Positions 24,037-36,790 of a DNA stretch of 64,000 nucleotides are shown in pieces; positions within the stretch are counted from its first letter, which is position 1, and each line of letters opens with the position of its first letter. This DNA comes from Galaxea fascicularis. Taxonomy: Eukaryota; Cnidaria; Anthozoa; Scleractinia; Euphylliidae. The notes below the pieces were generated by a model that did no database searches, was not told where the DNA came from, and worked only from the letters and a program-made list of their open reading frames with translations. The DNA lies in NCBI GenBank assembly GCA_948470475.1, contig OX419345.1, positions 3,316,075-3,380,074 on the forward strand, written 5' to 3'. Position numbers and translations under genes: made by a program.

Positions 24037-26089
24037 ACGTTTTGGCTCACGGATAATGTTTAACTGATAACGGATGGATAAATCGTTAGAAAAGTTTGTT
24101 TATGGCTTTAGATGCTAGTTTGGCGTGAACTTAATGTAAACTTCAGGTTCTTCTTAACTGTGTGCATACGAAGAAAACCATTACTCTAACGACTATACTA
24201 TGAATGGATTGAACATGTTACCAACCAATATCTTTGACATTAAGTATCTTTTCTTAGCTCCTTAAATATGGCTTAATATGGTCTGATATTGGAAGTCGCG
24301 AGCGTGATTGAATTGATGAAACATAAAACTTCCCGTTACTCAGCACATCAGTTGAAATGCAAACACGACAGCAGCACGACTGAATACCAATACTCTTTAA
24401 CTGTTTATGCAGGCAAAACGTCAGGGTAATCAATTGAGCGAAAGGTCTTTAAATTATCATCTTTGTTGCTCACTGAATTCACTGACTCAATGTACGCATG
24501 TGCATAGATGAACGTTAAGAATTCCAACGCAAGCAAAATATTGAAGATTGCAGTAAGACATACAACAGTCAATACAAGTATTGATTCAAAATGCTGAAAG
24601 CGTTTCTTCCTTTGTTTCCATACCATTAAATGGCCTTTCAGTGCAAAACGGTTGTTTAAGCTGACACAGTATTAGAATATATATTTCGTAGTCAAAAAAT
24701 TTTACTAGTCGCAGGAATTTTTAGGTGAGGACACAATCTAGTTCCTCGAAGTTTCGAACTTGTTTATCGGTTGCCTTTCTGAAAATGCTGTTCTTTAATT
24801 AATTGCTATTAAAAGGCATTACATGGACGTTTCTACCACTCTGAAAAGAAAAATTATATATATTATTAAAAGATATTATTAGAGCACAGTTTACCCTGAA
24901 TTTCGGAGGCTGAACAAAACTTTTGTTTTAGATTAGCGAAACGAACAATAACCGTGTCCTTAATGATATTGCAGCGTTTGGTAAAATGATAAACGGAGTC
25001 GAAGAGCCTGTGATTGATATTACAAAAGTCATCACTTTTCGCCCGTACACGATAAAACTATATGGAAGGGAGGCGGGAGAGAGGCGGCTCCTAATTTTTA
25101 CTCGTGCTTCTTAAATTGATAAAAGTGCTATTCTAGGGAAAAACTTAGAGAGAAGTTTCTGTTCTCATCCCAGAATCGTTGGCATTATCCATGTTATTCC
25201 AGTCATTCTGTTCTTTGTGGTGAACAGAAAAGGCAATGAAAAGGTCGCAGTGATGTAAACTGACTGAACAAAACACTGACAGAGCGTTCCGGCGTAGCAA
25301 AATAATGAAAGCTTTACTGACGAACCTGAATAAAATCCTGGATGCAATGACGTTTCATCCAAATTCGGAAATGTCTCTTAGGCAATCATTCCAGCAATTC
25401 CCTCTCTGTTTATCAGTATAATTCCACGAGAGCTAAAAAAAACTCGGCCTAAAACCACGGTAATCGTAGATCCTTCTCTACTTGAGTGAAATGTCGGAAC
25501 TCTGGTTAATTCTTTTTCCTGAAAAACTTTTCATTGAGAGTAGGGCCCGATAATATATTATTGAATCGGTCCAATTCAGAATTTCCTGATTTGATAAAAC
25601 GAATAGACAGTTCCAGGGGAATATTGTTGAGAACTAAAGAATCAGGAAAATACACCAGTCATCAGTGTCTCGTCATTTTCCTCTAATGGAACTTGACTGT
25701 GGTTACTCTTCAACTATTACAAGATAATTTACTTCCCACGTGATGCAATATTTGCGGAAAGTTAAAAGTAAGTTTCCGATCATGAGCTGCATGAGAAATT
25801 AAACTAATTACCTTTGTTCACGCAACTGGCTTTAGTTTTATCCAAATGAGCAAAGTGATAAACGGAAAATTGGAACCTGACATGGAAGCAAACCGACGAG
25901 TTTTAAGTAGTTTTGAAATACTTTTTCATATCATAGACATCGTTTAAGTTGCTTATCCCAACGAACTTACACGCACGGCCCGATGGCGTAGCAAGCCTCT
26001 TACATAAAAGCGCTGTGAAGAAATATTGCAAACTTTTTATTCTTTCGGCTTTCAAACCATTGTTGTCAATATACTGCATCTAAACAACA

Positions 26090-26190
26090 AACCGTCGCTA
26101 AGATACGAGGTTAGCACCGGTCCACACGATCACCTGTTTAAACCCGTATGCACATTCAAACTTTTAGTTATACCCAACAACGAAGCATTC
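26090..26190. other. Segment present only in duplicate copy 2
   Basis: Copy 1 reads TTGTCAATTTAATC at 11223. In copy 2, TCAAT occurs on both sides of about 100-125 extra bases, so this may be a small insertion with a short target duplication. Confidence 0.45.
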
Positions 26191-27766
26191 AATTTAATCT
26201 AATAGGGATCTGTTTTTATGCGCATTGTAAACAATCAAAGTGGGATAGCAGTAATTTGTCATTTAGTTCCGTGGGTTAGAATCAAGGCGGCTTGTTAGGC
26301 CCCTGACTACTGACTGCAAACACGGTCCGCTTAAACGGTTTTTGTCAGCTCATGATCAACATCTTTTTGACGTTTGTCTAGTCAACTGTTTTAAAAGCAA
26401 CGTTCAATATTGTAAGGCTAAAGTGTTGAAGCTTTAAACATTTTCTTTCAGATTGTCTCGTATTTTAAATCAATGGTTGACGTAAATGTCATAACTGTTC
26501 AAGCAGGTCTTCCAACGTAACTTTAGCACTTGGCCTATATCGCCTCGCTCCGAGACCGTTCAATCGTGGTTTAGCGCAGCATCAGAGCAGACCCAAAAAT
26601 CTTTTGGAAAAATTTATCGAGTCAAAAGTGCTGGTGCGCTTAAGAAATTAGTCACACTTTTGGCTTTAAAATAGAGAAAAAAATTGTAAGTAACCTTAAC
26701 TCGTACGTCATCATTTCACACGAAAGCTTTCTGAAAATAGAAATGTTTTGTGAAGCATTATTTTTAGTTTTAGTCAAGTGGCTTTTCTACAAACTTTTGT
26801 TATAAGTAACAAAAAACTATATCGGGCACTGCGAACATAAGCATCGCGAAAATAATGAAACATTCATTCACAACGCAAACTTAAGTTACAACACACTTTT
26901 GGGCTTTGCACGATATGCCTTTCGGTTGTCTTGGAAAAGAAAACGAAGAATTACCTCTGAACCACTCGTTCCTGCACGAGTTTAATGTTTAGTGGTAAAA
27001 ATACATGCCATGTTTCATGAGGCGGAATAATCATTGTTGGGTTACAATATTCTGTTTATTAAGAGCAATAATTCCTCAATTGTCCAATTATTAATCGCGC
27101 ACGTAAAAAAGGGAAGAATGACACAAGGGTAATGTCGTGGCGGCTGGTGCTAATTATGGATGAAGAATGAACGGCCAAGGATCACACACTGAGCCTTAGG
27201 CTTTCTTCTTTAAGTTTGTAGGCCCTAATGTCTATTTTTGTGCGCGAAAATCAACAAGCCAAAATATCTGTTGTTTGTCTGAACAGAGACAAACCAAAAG
27301 ACATAAGCTATATACAGAGAAACGTTCGTAATATATTGTCACAACGTTTAGACCATTTGCGTCTGATATTCCACGGATCTTTTATTAAAACCCCCCAAAA
27401 GGCTTTTGTTTTTTCCACTGTTGACAATGACATAACTTAACATTAACATTAAAAGAGGGAATAATCATCTTCATCTTTCCAGCCTCGATCTTGATTTTTC
27501 GCAGCTGTCGAAACGACGTCACATCAGCAGTTTATAGTGAAACGTTCTTGCTCTTTTCCGCATTCTTTTTTCGCGTGTTGAATGCGAGAAATATTCCACC
27601 GCTCACTGCAATTTTACATTTTGTTACATGCTCGAAGCACTCTTTGCGTAAGTTCTCTTTGGCCGGATGTCTCTTTTAAAATTTCAAGTGGTCGTTAATT
27701 TTTGCTGTCATTCATAATCGAAGCAAACCTCATTGCATTTTGACATTTTCTTCCGTCTTACTCCAT

Positions 27767-27773
27767 TATAAAA
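27767..27773 (+). promoter_or_regulatory. TATA box, gene C
   Basis: TATAAAA 52 bp before the ATG, conserved with gene B. Confidence 0.65.
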
Positions 27774-27818
27774 AAGGTGTATTCTTATTCCAGAGGTAAA
27801 GAAAAGTTCACGACAAGC

Positions 27819-30800
27819 ATGGCGGCTGTTCTTCGTGTTATCGTGATCCTGTGCGCATTTCTTACTGTTTTGAATGCAAAATCTTTGCAAGAGAAACCCT
27901 CCTCAGATGAAAGTAAGCTAAGCAGTCTCGACAATTCAGCTAATGCAGAACACCTGGCCAATGATCCTGCAAAGGAATACAACGACAGCGAAGAGGAAAG
28001 TGACGGTAAGAGAATTACTTTGTGAAAATGCTTTCGGTTTACCAGATCCAAATTAGTTCCTCACTTCGAGTTTGCTCTAAGTTTTGCGGATTCTCTGTTG
28101 CACAGTTATAATTATAAGTTCGTCCATAAGTTTTCAGGTACAAAATTATTATCTGACAAAGTTTGCGGATTGTGTAAGCAATGCCGGACTGTTTTCATTC
28201 TTTTTTGCCCTTTATTTTCATCTCAGAATTGTTTGAGTTCGTACTGCGAGTCATTCTACCAGTGTCTTAAGCGCCGAAAAACAGTCTAGAGACAGCAACT
28301 GCTGAACCAGACACGTATCACTTAGTTGCACTGTATTGATGATGATCTCACGACTACAATAATTCTTTCCTTCGAGCAGTCGACAAGCTAAGCCAAGCAG
28401 ATGAGCAAGATACTACACAAGAGGACAGCGCTGACGTTCCTAGTGAAGACAATTCAGGTACGGTAAGGGGGTAGACTGCGTAAACCGCTAAAAAACAAAA
28501 TTTCCAACTCTCCAAAGATTGGAAATCAAGCCGGCTCATTTGTCAGCGACACGCTACTTGCTTGAAGAAAATAATTTGAGCACACAACATTTCTCTTATA
28601 AACAACAGTGTATCTGCAAACGTCGCGGAAAAGGATACCATTAATAAGTTCTAAAAATATGTAACTCAAATCAACCAATGAAACCGCAAAGATGTTAAAA
28701 TAGTTGTTTGCTTAATTTTTCAATCTTGCTTAAAACAGAGGATGAAAATGACGAAGAACAGAAAGATGAACAGCAAAATGATAAAGAGCAGCAAGATTAT
28801 CCTGAAAGCGATGAAACGTCTGAGCAGGCTGCCGCTGACATGGTTCCCGAAGAAAACAACCCAGCAGGTATTAACAGTTTAAAAGAAACTCCATCTGTCC
28901 ATTCCAGAGGACGATAGCATACACTCTGTTCTTTATAAGAAGGTCTAATTTTGGAGCTGAGACTCGAGTTCTTATTTTTTGCGATTTGAGCCTGAAAACG
29001 TTCTTAGGTGTTCTTACGTTACATGGTATAAACACGATATGGGCCAACCAACTGCTGGTAAATTTAGCTTTACGTATACAAAAAGCATTGAACATAAAGG
29101 TTGACAGTGCGTGTACATAGTATACTACTTATTTTAAAAAAATAAATGAGCAAAGTAAAGATGTTCTTGACTGACTCTCAGCCTGAGTTATGTTCTAAGC
29201 ATGTTCTTAAAATTTGGGTTAATCTCAGCATCAACGTTCTTATAGAAAAAGGTTCTTATAAAGAAAAATAATGTACATTAATTTACATTTCATCGGGGCA
29301 ATATTATTTATTACTTACCAATGAGTTCGTCCATCTCAGAAGTGTTTGAGTTCGTACTGCGAGTCATTCTACAAGTGTCTTAAGCGCCGAAAAACAGTCT
29401 AAGATAGCAACTGCTGAACCAGACACGTATCACTCAGTTAGCACTGTATTGATGATGATCTCACGACTACAATAATTCTTTCCTTCGAGCAGTCGACAAG
29501 CTAAGCCAAGCAGATGAGCAAGATACTACACAAGAGGACAGCGCTGACGTTCCTAGTGAAGACAATTCAGGTACGGTAAGGGGGTAGACTGTGTAAACCG
29601 CTAAAAAACAAAATTTCCAACTCTCCAAAGATTGGAAATCAAGCCGGCTCGTTTGTAAGCGACACGCTACTTGTTTGAAGAAAATAATTTGAGCACACAA
29701 CATTTCTCTTATAAACAATAGTTTATCTGCAGAAGTCGGGGAAAAGGATACCATTAATAAGTTCTAAAAATATGTAACTCAAATCAACCAATGAAACCGC
29801 AAAGATGTTAAAATAGTTTGGTCGGTAAAAAAAATGTGCTTAATATTTCAATCTTGCTTGAAACAGAGGATGAAAATGACGAAGAACAGAAAGATGAACA
29901 GCAAAATGATGAAGAACAGCAAGATTATCCTGAAAGCGATGAAACGTTTGAGCAGGCTGCTGATATGGTTCCCGAAGAAAACAACCCAGCAGGTATTAAC
30001 AGTTTAAATGAAACTCCATCTGTCCATCCCAGAGGACGATAGCATACACTCTGTTCTTTATAAGAAGGTCTAATTTTGGAGCTGAGGCTCGACGTTCTTA
30101 TGTTTTGCGATTTGAGCCTGAAAACGTTCTTAAGGTGTTCTTAAGTTACATGGTATAAACACGATGTCGGCCAACCAACTGCTGGTAAATTTAGCTTCAC
30201 GTATACAAAAAGCATTGAACATAAAGGTTCACAGTGCGTGCACATAAGATGTCCTTGACTGACTCTCAGCTTGAGTTATGTTCTAAGCATGTTCTTAAAA
30301 TTTGGGTTAATCTCAGCATCAACGTTCTTATAGAAAAAGGTTCTTATAAAGAAAAATAATGTACAATAATTTACATTTCATCGGGGCAATATTATTTATT
30401 ACTTACCAATATAAGTCACACATACCTCCAGCTTTCTTTACGTCTCTTGCTTTTACCTAAGCTCAGATGACATTTTTCTCCGATAATTGAATTCGCTGAA
30501 TATGTAACTGAGGAAATTAATAAAGGAACGGAGAACTTACAAACTCGCGCCAAAATCGTTTGCCTATAAGATGTCTGCCATTCAATTTTTGTATGTTGCT
30601 TTCAAAAGAGGAGGAAAACGAAGAAGAACAGGAAGATTTTTCTGAAAGTGACGAGGACATGGAGGACTTTGAGCAGGACACTGGTGCAATTCCAGAGGAA
30701 ATAAACTCAGGTATTAACCGTTCATTCCAGAGCTGGAATTACAAATATAGTGACCTGCGGCTGATTACATCGCGAGCAATATCGAGACCCCATTAACTGG

Positions 30801-32832
30801 GGGGTCTGAGTATATCGTATCCCATTAATTTTCGGCCTAATATCCTGTATCCTGTAAATTCCCTAGGTTTATACCCCTTTAATGCCAGTTCGATACCCCG
30901 GAATCTCTTTTTTAAATATCCCGTAAGTATCCCATATCCCTAAATGTCCCACATCCCAATAACCCCTCATGAGGCCTCAATATGATTATGCGCAACCAAA
31001 AGTCACAATTACTTCACGCTTTTCTTAATAAATATTTAGCTATACCAAAACCAAAGGTAATTATCTTTGCTATCTAAAATGAGCCAAGCTCTCCCATTAA
31101 AAAGAAATCATACGCCACAAGAACGTCATTATAGTACACACTTATTATCCATTTAAATCTATCTGAATGGGACCCTTAATTGCTCGATCGATTTCAGACA
31201 TGCCAGATCACCTCACGTGGCGTTGTTGTTAAAACAGTCTAAGCCTTTTAAAAGTGACCTACATAATATAAAGAAAGTATATAGGTAGCCTCTTTCAACC
31301 TTCGTGGGGTAGAAAATATTCAGATAATGAATTATTGCTGTAACCTCATGAAGCTGTTTTTTTCGTAGAGGAAGATAACGAAGAAGACAGTGAGGAGGAA
31401 CAAGATGACTATGCGGTGAAAGACGAAACCACTGATGAAGATCAAACAATTGACGATGAAAACGTCTCAGGTACTGACGCCTTGCTTTTTGGAGTTATAA
31501 AAACAAGATTTTATTCTGTCATGTTGTCTAGCTGACGAAGGCCATGACAAGAAAAGACTACCGCGTCATGGAAAAATATTTGAAAAGAGACTGTTTTTAA
31601 CCAAGGGTGCATTCGTGTCACTCAACCGGGAGTCTATTTCACGGCTCCAGTTGGGGAATTGTCTTTTCTTTTGAATACTTGAAGAGTACGGCTGATTTGC
31701 ATAACACATATTTTCTTTCTTAGATCCCAATTCAAAGGAAGAGGAAAATTCACTCGACACAAGCCCAGATGAAGCTTATCCCCTTCGCTGTGGTGTTGTA
31801 CGCTACAACCCTCTGATTCAAAGGTGCTGTTATGGGCGTATCATCCTCAAGTCTATCCAATGCAGACCGCCCAGATGTGGCTCGCGGTTCTACAATCCAC
31901 TGTCCCAAAAGTGCTGCTTTGGACGTCCCATTTCCAAGTACGCCCGATGTGTCCGATCCACATGCGGCAGGATATTTTACAATCCCCTGACCCAAAAGTG
32001 CTGCTTTGGACGTCCCATTTCCAAGTTCGCCCGATGTGTCCGACCCACATGCGGCAGGGGATTTTACAACTCCCTGACTCAAAAGTGCTGCTTTGGACGT
32101 CCCATTTCCAAGTACGCCCGATGTGTCCGACCCACATGCGGCAGGGGATTTTACAACCCCCTGACTCAAAAGTGCTGCTTTGGACGTCCCATTTCCAAGT
32201 ACGCCCGATGTGTCCGACCCACATGCGGCAGGGGATTTTACAACCCCCTGACTCAAAAGTGCTGCTTTGGACGTCCCATTTCCAAGTACGCCCGATGTGT
32301 CCGACCCACATGCGGCAGGGGATTTTACAACCCCCTGACTCAAAAGTGCTGCTTTGGACGTCCCATTTCCAAGTACGCCCGATGTGTCCGACCCACATGC
32401 GGCAGGGGATTTTACAACCCACTGACCCAAAAGTGCTGCTTTGGACGTCCCATTTCCAAGTACGCCCGATGTGTCCGACCCACATGCGGTAGGGGATTTT
32501 ACAACCCCCTGACCCAAAAGTGCTGCTTTGGACGTCCCATTTCCAAGTACGCCCGATGTGTCCGACCCACATGCGGTAGGGGATTTTACAACCCCCTGAC
32601 CCAAAAGTGCTGCTTTGGACGTCCCATTTCCAAGTACGCCCGATGTGTCCGACCCACATGCGGCAGGGGATTTTACAACCCCCTGACTCAAAAGTGCTGC
32701 TTTGGACGTCCCATTTCCAAGTACGCCCGATGTCTCCGACCCAAATGCGGCAGGGTATTTTACAACCCCCTGACCCAAAAGTGCTGCTACGGAAGAATCC
32801 TCGTCAAGTATGCTGTTTGCCGCCGCGGTTAA
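27819..32832 (+). CDS. Gene C: galaxin-like protein, duplicated acidic exon pair plus 12 CC repeats
   Basis: Eight exons: 27819-28005, 28377-28457, 28739-28867, 29490-29570, 29867-29992, 30609-30710, 31369-31470, 31724-32832. All junctions are phase 1 and the joined frame is 639 codons including stop. The layout is that of gene B: signal peptide (VIVILCAFLTVLNA), acidic exons, then an 87-bp repeat array. Two differences stand out. Exons 4 and 5 are a second copy of exons 2 and 3, extending the acidic region by 69 codons; the first copy of the longer exon has one extra Ala codon. The array has twelve units, and the dominant type is GFYNPLTQKCCFGRPISK followed by YARC and a VRPTCGR linker. The first unit (CCYGRIILKSIQC) is diverged and looks older. 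TATAAAA lies 52 bp before the ATG, as in gene B, and AATAAA lies 340 bp after the stop. Expression and use of all eight exons need transcript data. Confidence 0.88.
28130..30430. repeat. Internal tandem duplication of an acidic exon pair in gene C
   Basis: Unit 1 holds exons 28377-28457 and 28739-28867; unit 2 holds 29490-29570 and 29867-29992. The period is about 1.12 kb and the flanking intron sequence matches as well. Gene B has a single copy (13751-13831 and 14123-14248). Both exons are phase 1 at each end, so the extra pair keeps the frame. Confidence 0.92.
31789..32829 (+). repeat. Gene C 87-bp coding repeat array, 12 units
   Basis: CC codon pairs recur every 87 bp from 31825 to 32782. 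Units 4 to 11 are nearly identical to each other and of the VRPTCGRGFYNPLTQKCC type. The first unit is diverged. The last unit ends CCYGRILVKYAVCRRG as in gene B. Confidence 0.95.
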
Positions 32833-33171
32833 AGAATAAGCTAATGAACAAAAGGAAGAGACACTGCCAGACTAGGGGGAAGGAGAAAGGCACAAGAAAC
32901 AATGGGCTCAATTTAAAATCTTTATTGCTTTGGTTTATTTCAACTTAGAATTCAATAATTAGGTTTGGCTGAGAGGAAGTCGCTTAACAAGCTTGTAGAT
33001 CCGTGGGCAGTTTGCGGTTCTTACAATACTTCGGGAAATGGAATTAAACTATCTTGTCAATCTATCCGCGCGTGACCTAACGAAATGACTACTTTCTAAG
33101 CAACAATTCTAAGTAATACTCGTGTACGTTAAGTTAATAGGCCTTAAATTAAAACCTGTGCTGACCTTTGC

Positions 33172-33177
33172 AATAAA
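33172..33177 (+). terminator. Poly(A) signal, gene C
   Basis: AATAAA 340 bp after the stop. The 3' flank matches that of gene B. Confidence 0.6.
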
Positions 33178-35207
33178 TTTGAAAGGCAGTCAAGAAGGTG
33201 GTATTCCCTGTGTCGTTGAATAGCTCACTGTAGGAGGCCTTTGATTGACACTAGACTGTAAAGGTAACGAAATCCAAGAGGTTCATGTTAGATTGCAAGT
33301 CGAACCAGAACTAACGGAAATTATCTCTTTTAGGTCGTTTCGTCTGTATTGAGCTTATTTCAGGTCATTTACACACAATCTCAGCTAATTCTCTGAGAGG
33401 AAGGAATTCACTAAAAACGCCACAAAAAAGTGCAAAAAATTGCACTAAAACATAACCGGTATCACTGTCTAAACGGTGAGAAAACTGTGTGGCCACGATC
33501 CTAATCTTTACTCCTAATTCGCTTTGTTTTGAAAGTCATGTATTGTTGTCCTACAACAGTAGAGTCGTCAAAACAAATTACTTCCTGCAATCTTCAAGTC
33601 CCCAAGTTTTCCCTTAAAGTACATGGCATATGAAAAATCACTCTTTCAAAAGCAAGTCAAGTAAACACTAATTTTTCCCACGAGTAGTCCGCACAACACT
33701 GCATACACCCGTTTCACGTGCGTTAAAACCAAAGCAAATCCGTATCAGTATAGTATGGCCTGCACCAAGAGAGTATGATACTCGTTTGCCCGAAATTTAT
33801 ACAAAGATGTTATGTTCAGTTAAAAGATTAGGAAATGACTAATTACAAAAACAACGGTCAGCGAGCAAAAGGCATTTCCCTTTCTTCCCCAGACGCGGTA
33901 GGCGATATTTCTAGTTCAGACCTCGTCTAACTAGTCTTAAGTGGACGCCAGTTTGAATGTCAGACCATTTTAATGTTGGGGTCAGGGCGAAAATTATCTA
34001 TCACCACCTGAGTTGTCAAACTGACAAACATTGAACAATCTGATCCAAAACAAAGAAGCAAATGTGACAAACAATATTTTTGGCTTCGGAGAAGAAGCAG
34101 CGAGATTCCAAATTGGCCGAGTGTACTCCGCTCTGAGACCCTCGCGCCGCGTCCTAAATGCTAAACAGCGTGAAAAGATCAATTCTAGGTTTATATCAGG
34201 ACTACGTGAATCACAGCGTCATATTTTCTTGTTTCGGTTTTGTGTACTATACCATAAGTATTTAATTTAGGGACAGGAATACTGAAACGATAACGAAGAG
34301 TGAAAATATAGACGGGCCTTTACTTCAACGTCATGTTTTGCTTAATGCATGCAATTACAAACGGCTTGAAGTCCTTGGCCACTTGTTCATTAATGGCGCA
34401 TCTTTTTGGGACTATTTTTCTTAGTATTGCTATTGAAATAAAAGAATAAGTGGAAGGATTCCAAAAACTAAGCATATTCTGAAAACGGAATATAGCGGAA
34501 GTGGATGACTTTCTGTGCCACGTTACGAGCTTGGTGGATCGCGCACGATTTTCCCGTCGAACGTTTTCCCAAAGAAACGCATATTCTTTGTCTTCAAAAA
34601 TCGTGCATTCTGCCATCAGAAGCAGAATATCATTCCGTTCACTCCGAAAACGGAAAAGGTCTCAAAAACCACGATTACCATCTATTCCGAATAATCCTAT
34701 TAGGAGATAGTCTCAAAGCGTGCGCCCCAACGGACAGACTTCGACCAGGATCCCTCTTTTCGTAATAATGGCGCCCATCTTACTTCCAGGTCTAGCCTGC
34801 AAACGGGCTTTCCACTTGGGTTATTAGGAGAGATGGTCGCGTCGATTTGCCCTTGAATGGCGCGCGGTCAAAGCTAAGAGATCGGGGCGAGCCAGAAAAG
34901 GGCTTCCTTGGGGGGGGGGGGGACTGTTCTCACGTGCAGATCTCTCTCTAGCAAACTGCTAATAGAGGGCCTGTATGCAGGCTTTGCCAGGTCTAAAATG
35001 CAACACCTACATGCTGCCAGATGACCGACAGTTTAGTCTGATTAATTACAAATAGTTTTAATATCATTTTGCGTCATGCAGAGTGAAAACAGTATTAGCT
35101 CCTTTGCACCAATACGGGCCTCTTGTAATGATCCAGGAAGATCAAGGATACCCAGTCGTCCGCCCGCATCAGGAAGTTACATCAAAGGATTAAGGACAAA
35201 AGACAGA

Positions 35208-36072
35208 AGTAATATCCTGAATGTTTACTGGTAGCAATAAACTTTTACTTTTATAGAAGTGGTTTAACTAAACATTTATTTGATGTAATTTCACTGACCG
35301 CAAGTTTATGTATCATCTTTTAATATGCTTCAGCCATTTCACGGTCACTTTGGAGTCTTTTTAAAGTGAGTGTGTAATAAAAAATAAGCATACATTTGAG
35401 CCGTTGTCGATGAAAGATTGAACCACATGGACGAGCATATGTTAGAGCTTTAGCAACGAAACACCTAAACACTAGTTGAATTTTGATGCGTAGATTCGTC
35501 CCCCTTTCTTGAATCGTCCTCCTACGTGTACTCCTCTAGCATGGTTTTATCTATAATCGAAAATATCTATGATCCTGGCGAAGAATGTTTTTGGTTATTT
35601 TTTCCATGTCAGCCATTTCGTTCACGGACAACAAACAAATTTGCCATATGTGTCTTTTCGTTGACACATGCCTGTACTCGCACGTCTAAAGTATGCCTAT
35701 AGGGAGCACATTAGCACCATTGCCTAGTTTTCTGATAATAAATTGACACGATACCTTTCTCTAAAAGATGGATTATAAATGAATACAGTATTCATTTCTA
35801 TGTTCCTAGACGAATAAATGAATATCAGGGTTTTTTTTGGTTTTTCTCACGAAGTTTGATATTATAACCCGCTGAAAATACAACTGTCTCAGTCGCCCCC
35901 TTTTACGATCTCTTCACGTTTTCGAATATATTATGTCACAGGTTTCAAAGACAGAACTAATATTCTAAGTGTTTACTCTTGGCAATTAATGCATACTTTT
36001 ATAGTGGTGCTTTAATGAATTGCACATTTATCTGGTATAATTTCACTACACTCAAGGACTGTCAACTATATG
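35208..36072. repeat. Old direct repeat between genes C and D
   Basis: 35208-35335 and 35947-36072 are similar along their length (GACAGAA, TGTTTACT, CTTTTATAG, ATTTATCTGG-like and TAATTTCACT blocks in order). The period is about 740 bp. No gene in either unit. Confidence 0.5.
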
Positions 36073-36410
36073 CTTGTTTTCTTTGTGGTAAAATTTATTT
36101 ATCGTCTACACATCTCCTTTAAAATCATTCACCATCCCTTAAATCGTATATGAGGACGAATACATAAAATATCATATATTTGAACTGCCAGTGAAAAATT
36201 CAAATACATAGAACAGCAACTATTTAAAACTTTGGATGAATATCAAGCTCCTAAAAATTCGATGGTACTGTGCACTTGGGAGTTTTCATTGAAATGATTA
36301 ACTTTGGCAAGTCTCTCTTCCGTACTCTATAAGAGCTTCCTTGCATGACTGTAAATCGCGATTCACGGTGACGGACACAAATAACTCATTACAGTTTACA
36401 TGCTTTTCCG

Positions 36411-36790
36411 CCGACCGGTTAGCTCAGTTGGTAGGGCACCGGACTGCTGTGCGGGAGGTGGGGGGTTCAAACCTCGACCGGACCAACACTCAGGGTCTTT
36501 AAATAACTTAGGAGAAAGTGCTCTCTTTGCAATAACATTTGCAAATGGTTAGACTTTCTAGTCTTCTCGGATAAGGACGATAAAGGGATGTTAAAGAACC
36601 CACACACTGATCGCAAAGAGTAGGGGACATAGTCCCCGGTGTGATGGTTTATTCACTTAGTCTGTTCTGGGGGCACCTGTGTATCATACTACTCTCTCTA
36701 ATAAGATTGTGAACTGCGTGGCTGTTGTGCGGTTATTGAAGAACTTCTATAAGACAGTGTTGAACTAATAAATTCAGAGCTTTGCAAAGA
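36411..36790 (+). mobile_element. tRNA-derived SINE
   Basis: A box TAGCTCAGTTGG (36420-36431) and B box GGTTCAAACCT (36464-36474) begin a roughly 380-bp unit with a non-tRNA body ending in AATAAATTCAGAGC. The tRNA-like part does not form a perfect acceptor stem, so a functional tRNA gene is unlikely. The right end is approximate. Confidence 0.65.

Larger units (their letters stand above)
21399..27766. other. Gene-free interval upstream of gene C
   Basis: The copy 2 partner of 6782-12861. It includes the two extra segments listed separately. No gene recognised. Confidence 0.6.
19033..34882. repeat. Tandem segmental duplication, copy 2
   Basis: Carries the gene A relic and gene C. The end at about 34880 (GGTCAAAGCTAAGAGATC) matches the end of copy 1 at about 19030, where it runs straight into the start sequence. 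GAT is present at the left end, the junction and the right end, consistent with a junction at 3-bp microhomology. Compared with copy 1 it has the inverted-repeat transposon at 19829-21177 and extra segments at 23803-24036, about 26090-26190 and about 34115-34700. It lacks the SINE at 13245-13510 and the gene A repeat exon. Confidence 0.9.

Noticed and set aside
36411..36485. Functional tRNA gene
   Set aside because: The acceptor stem does not pair properly and the unit continues for 300 bp as a SINE.
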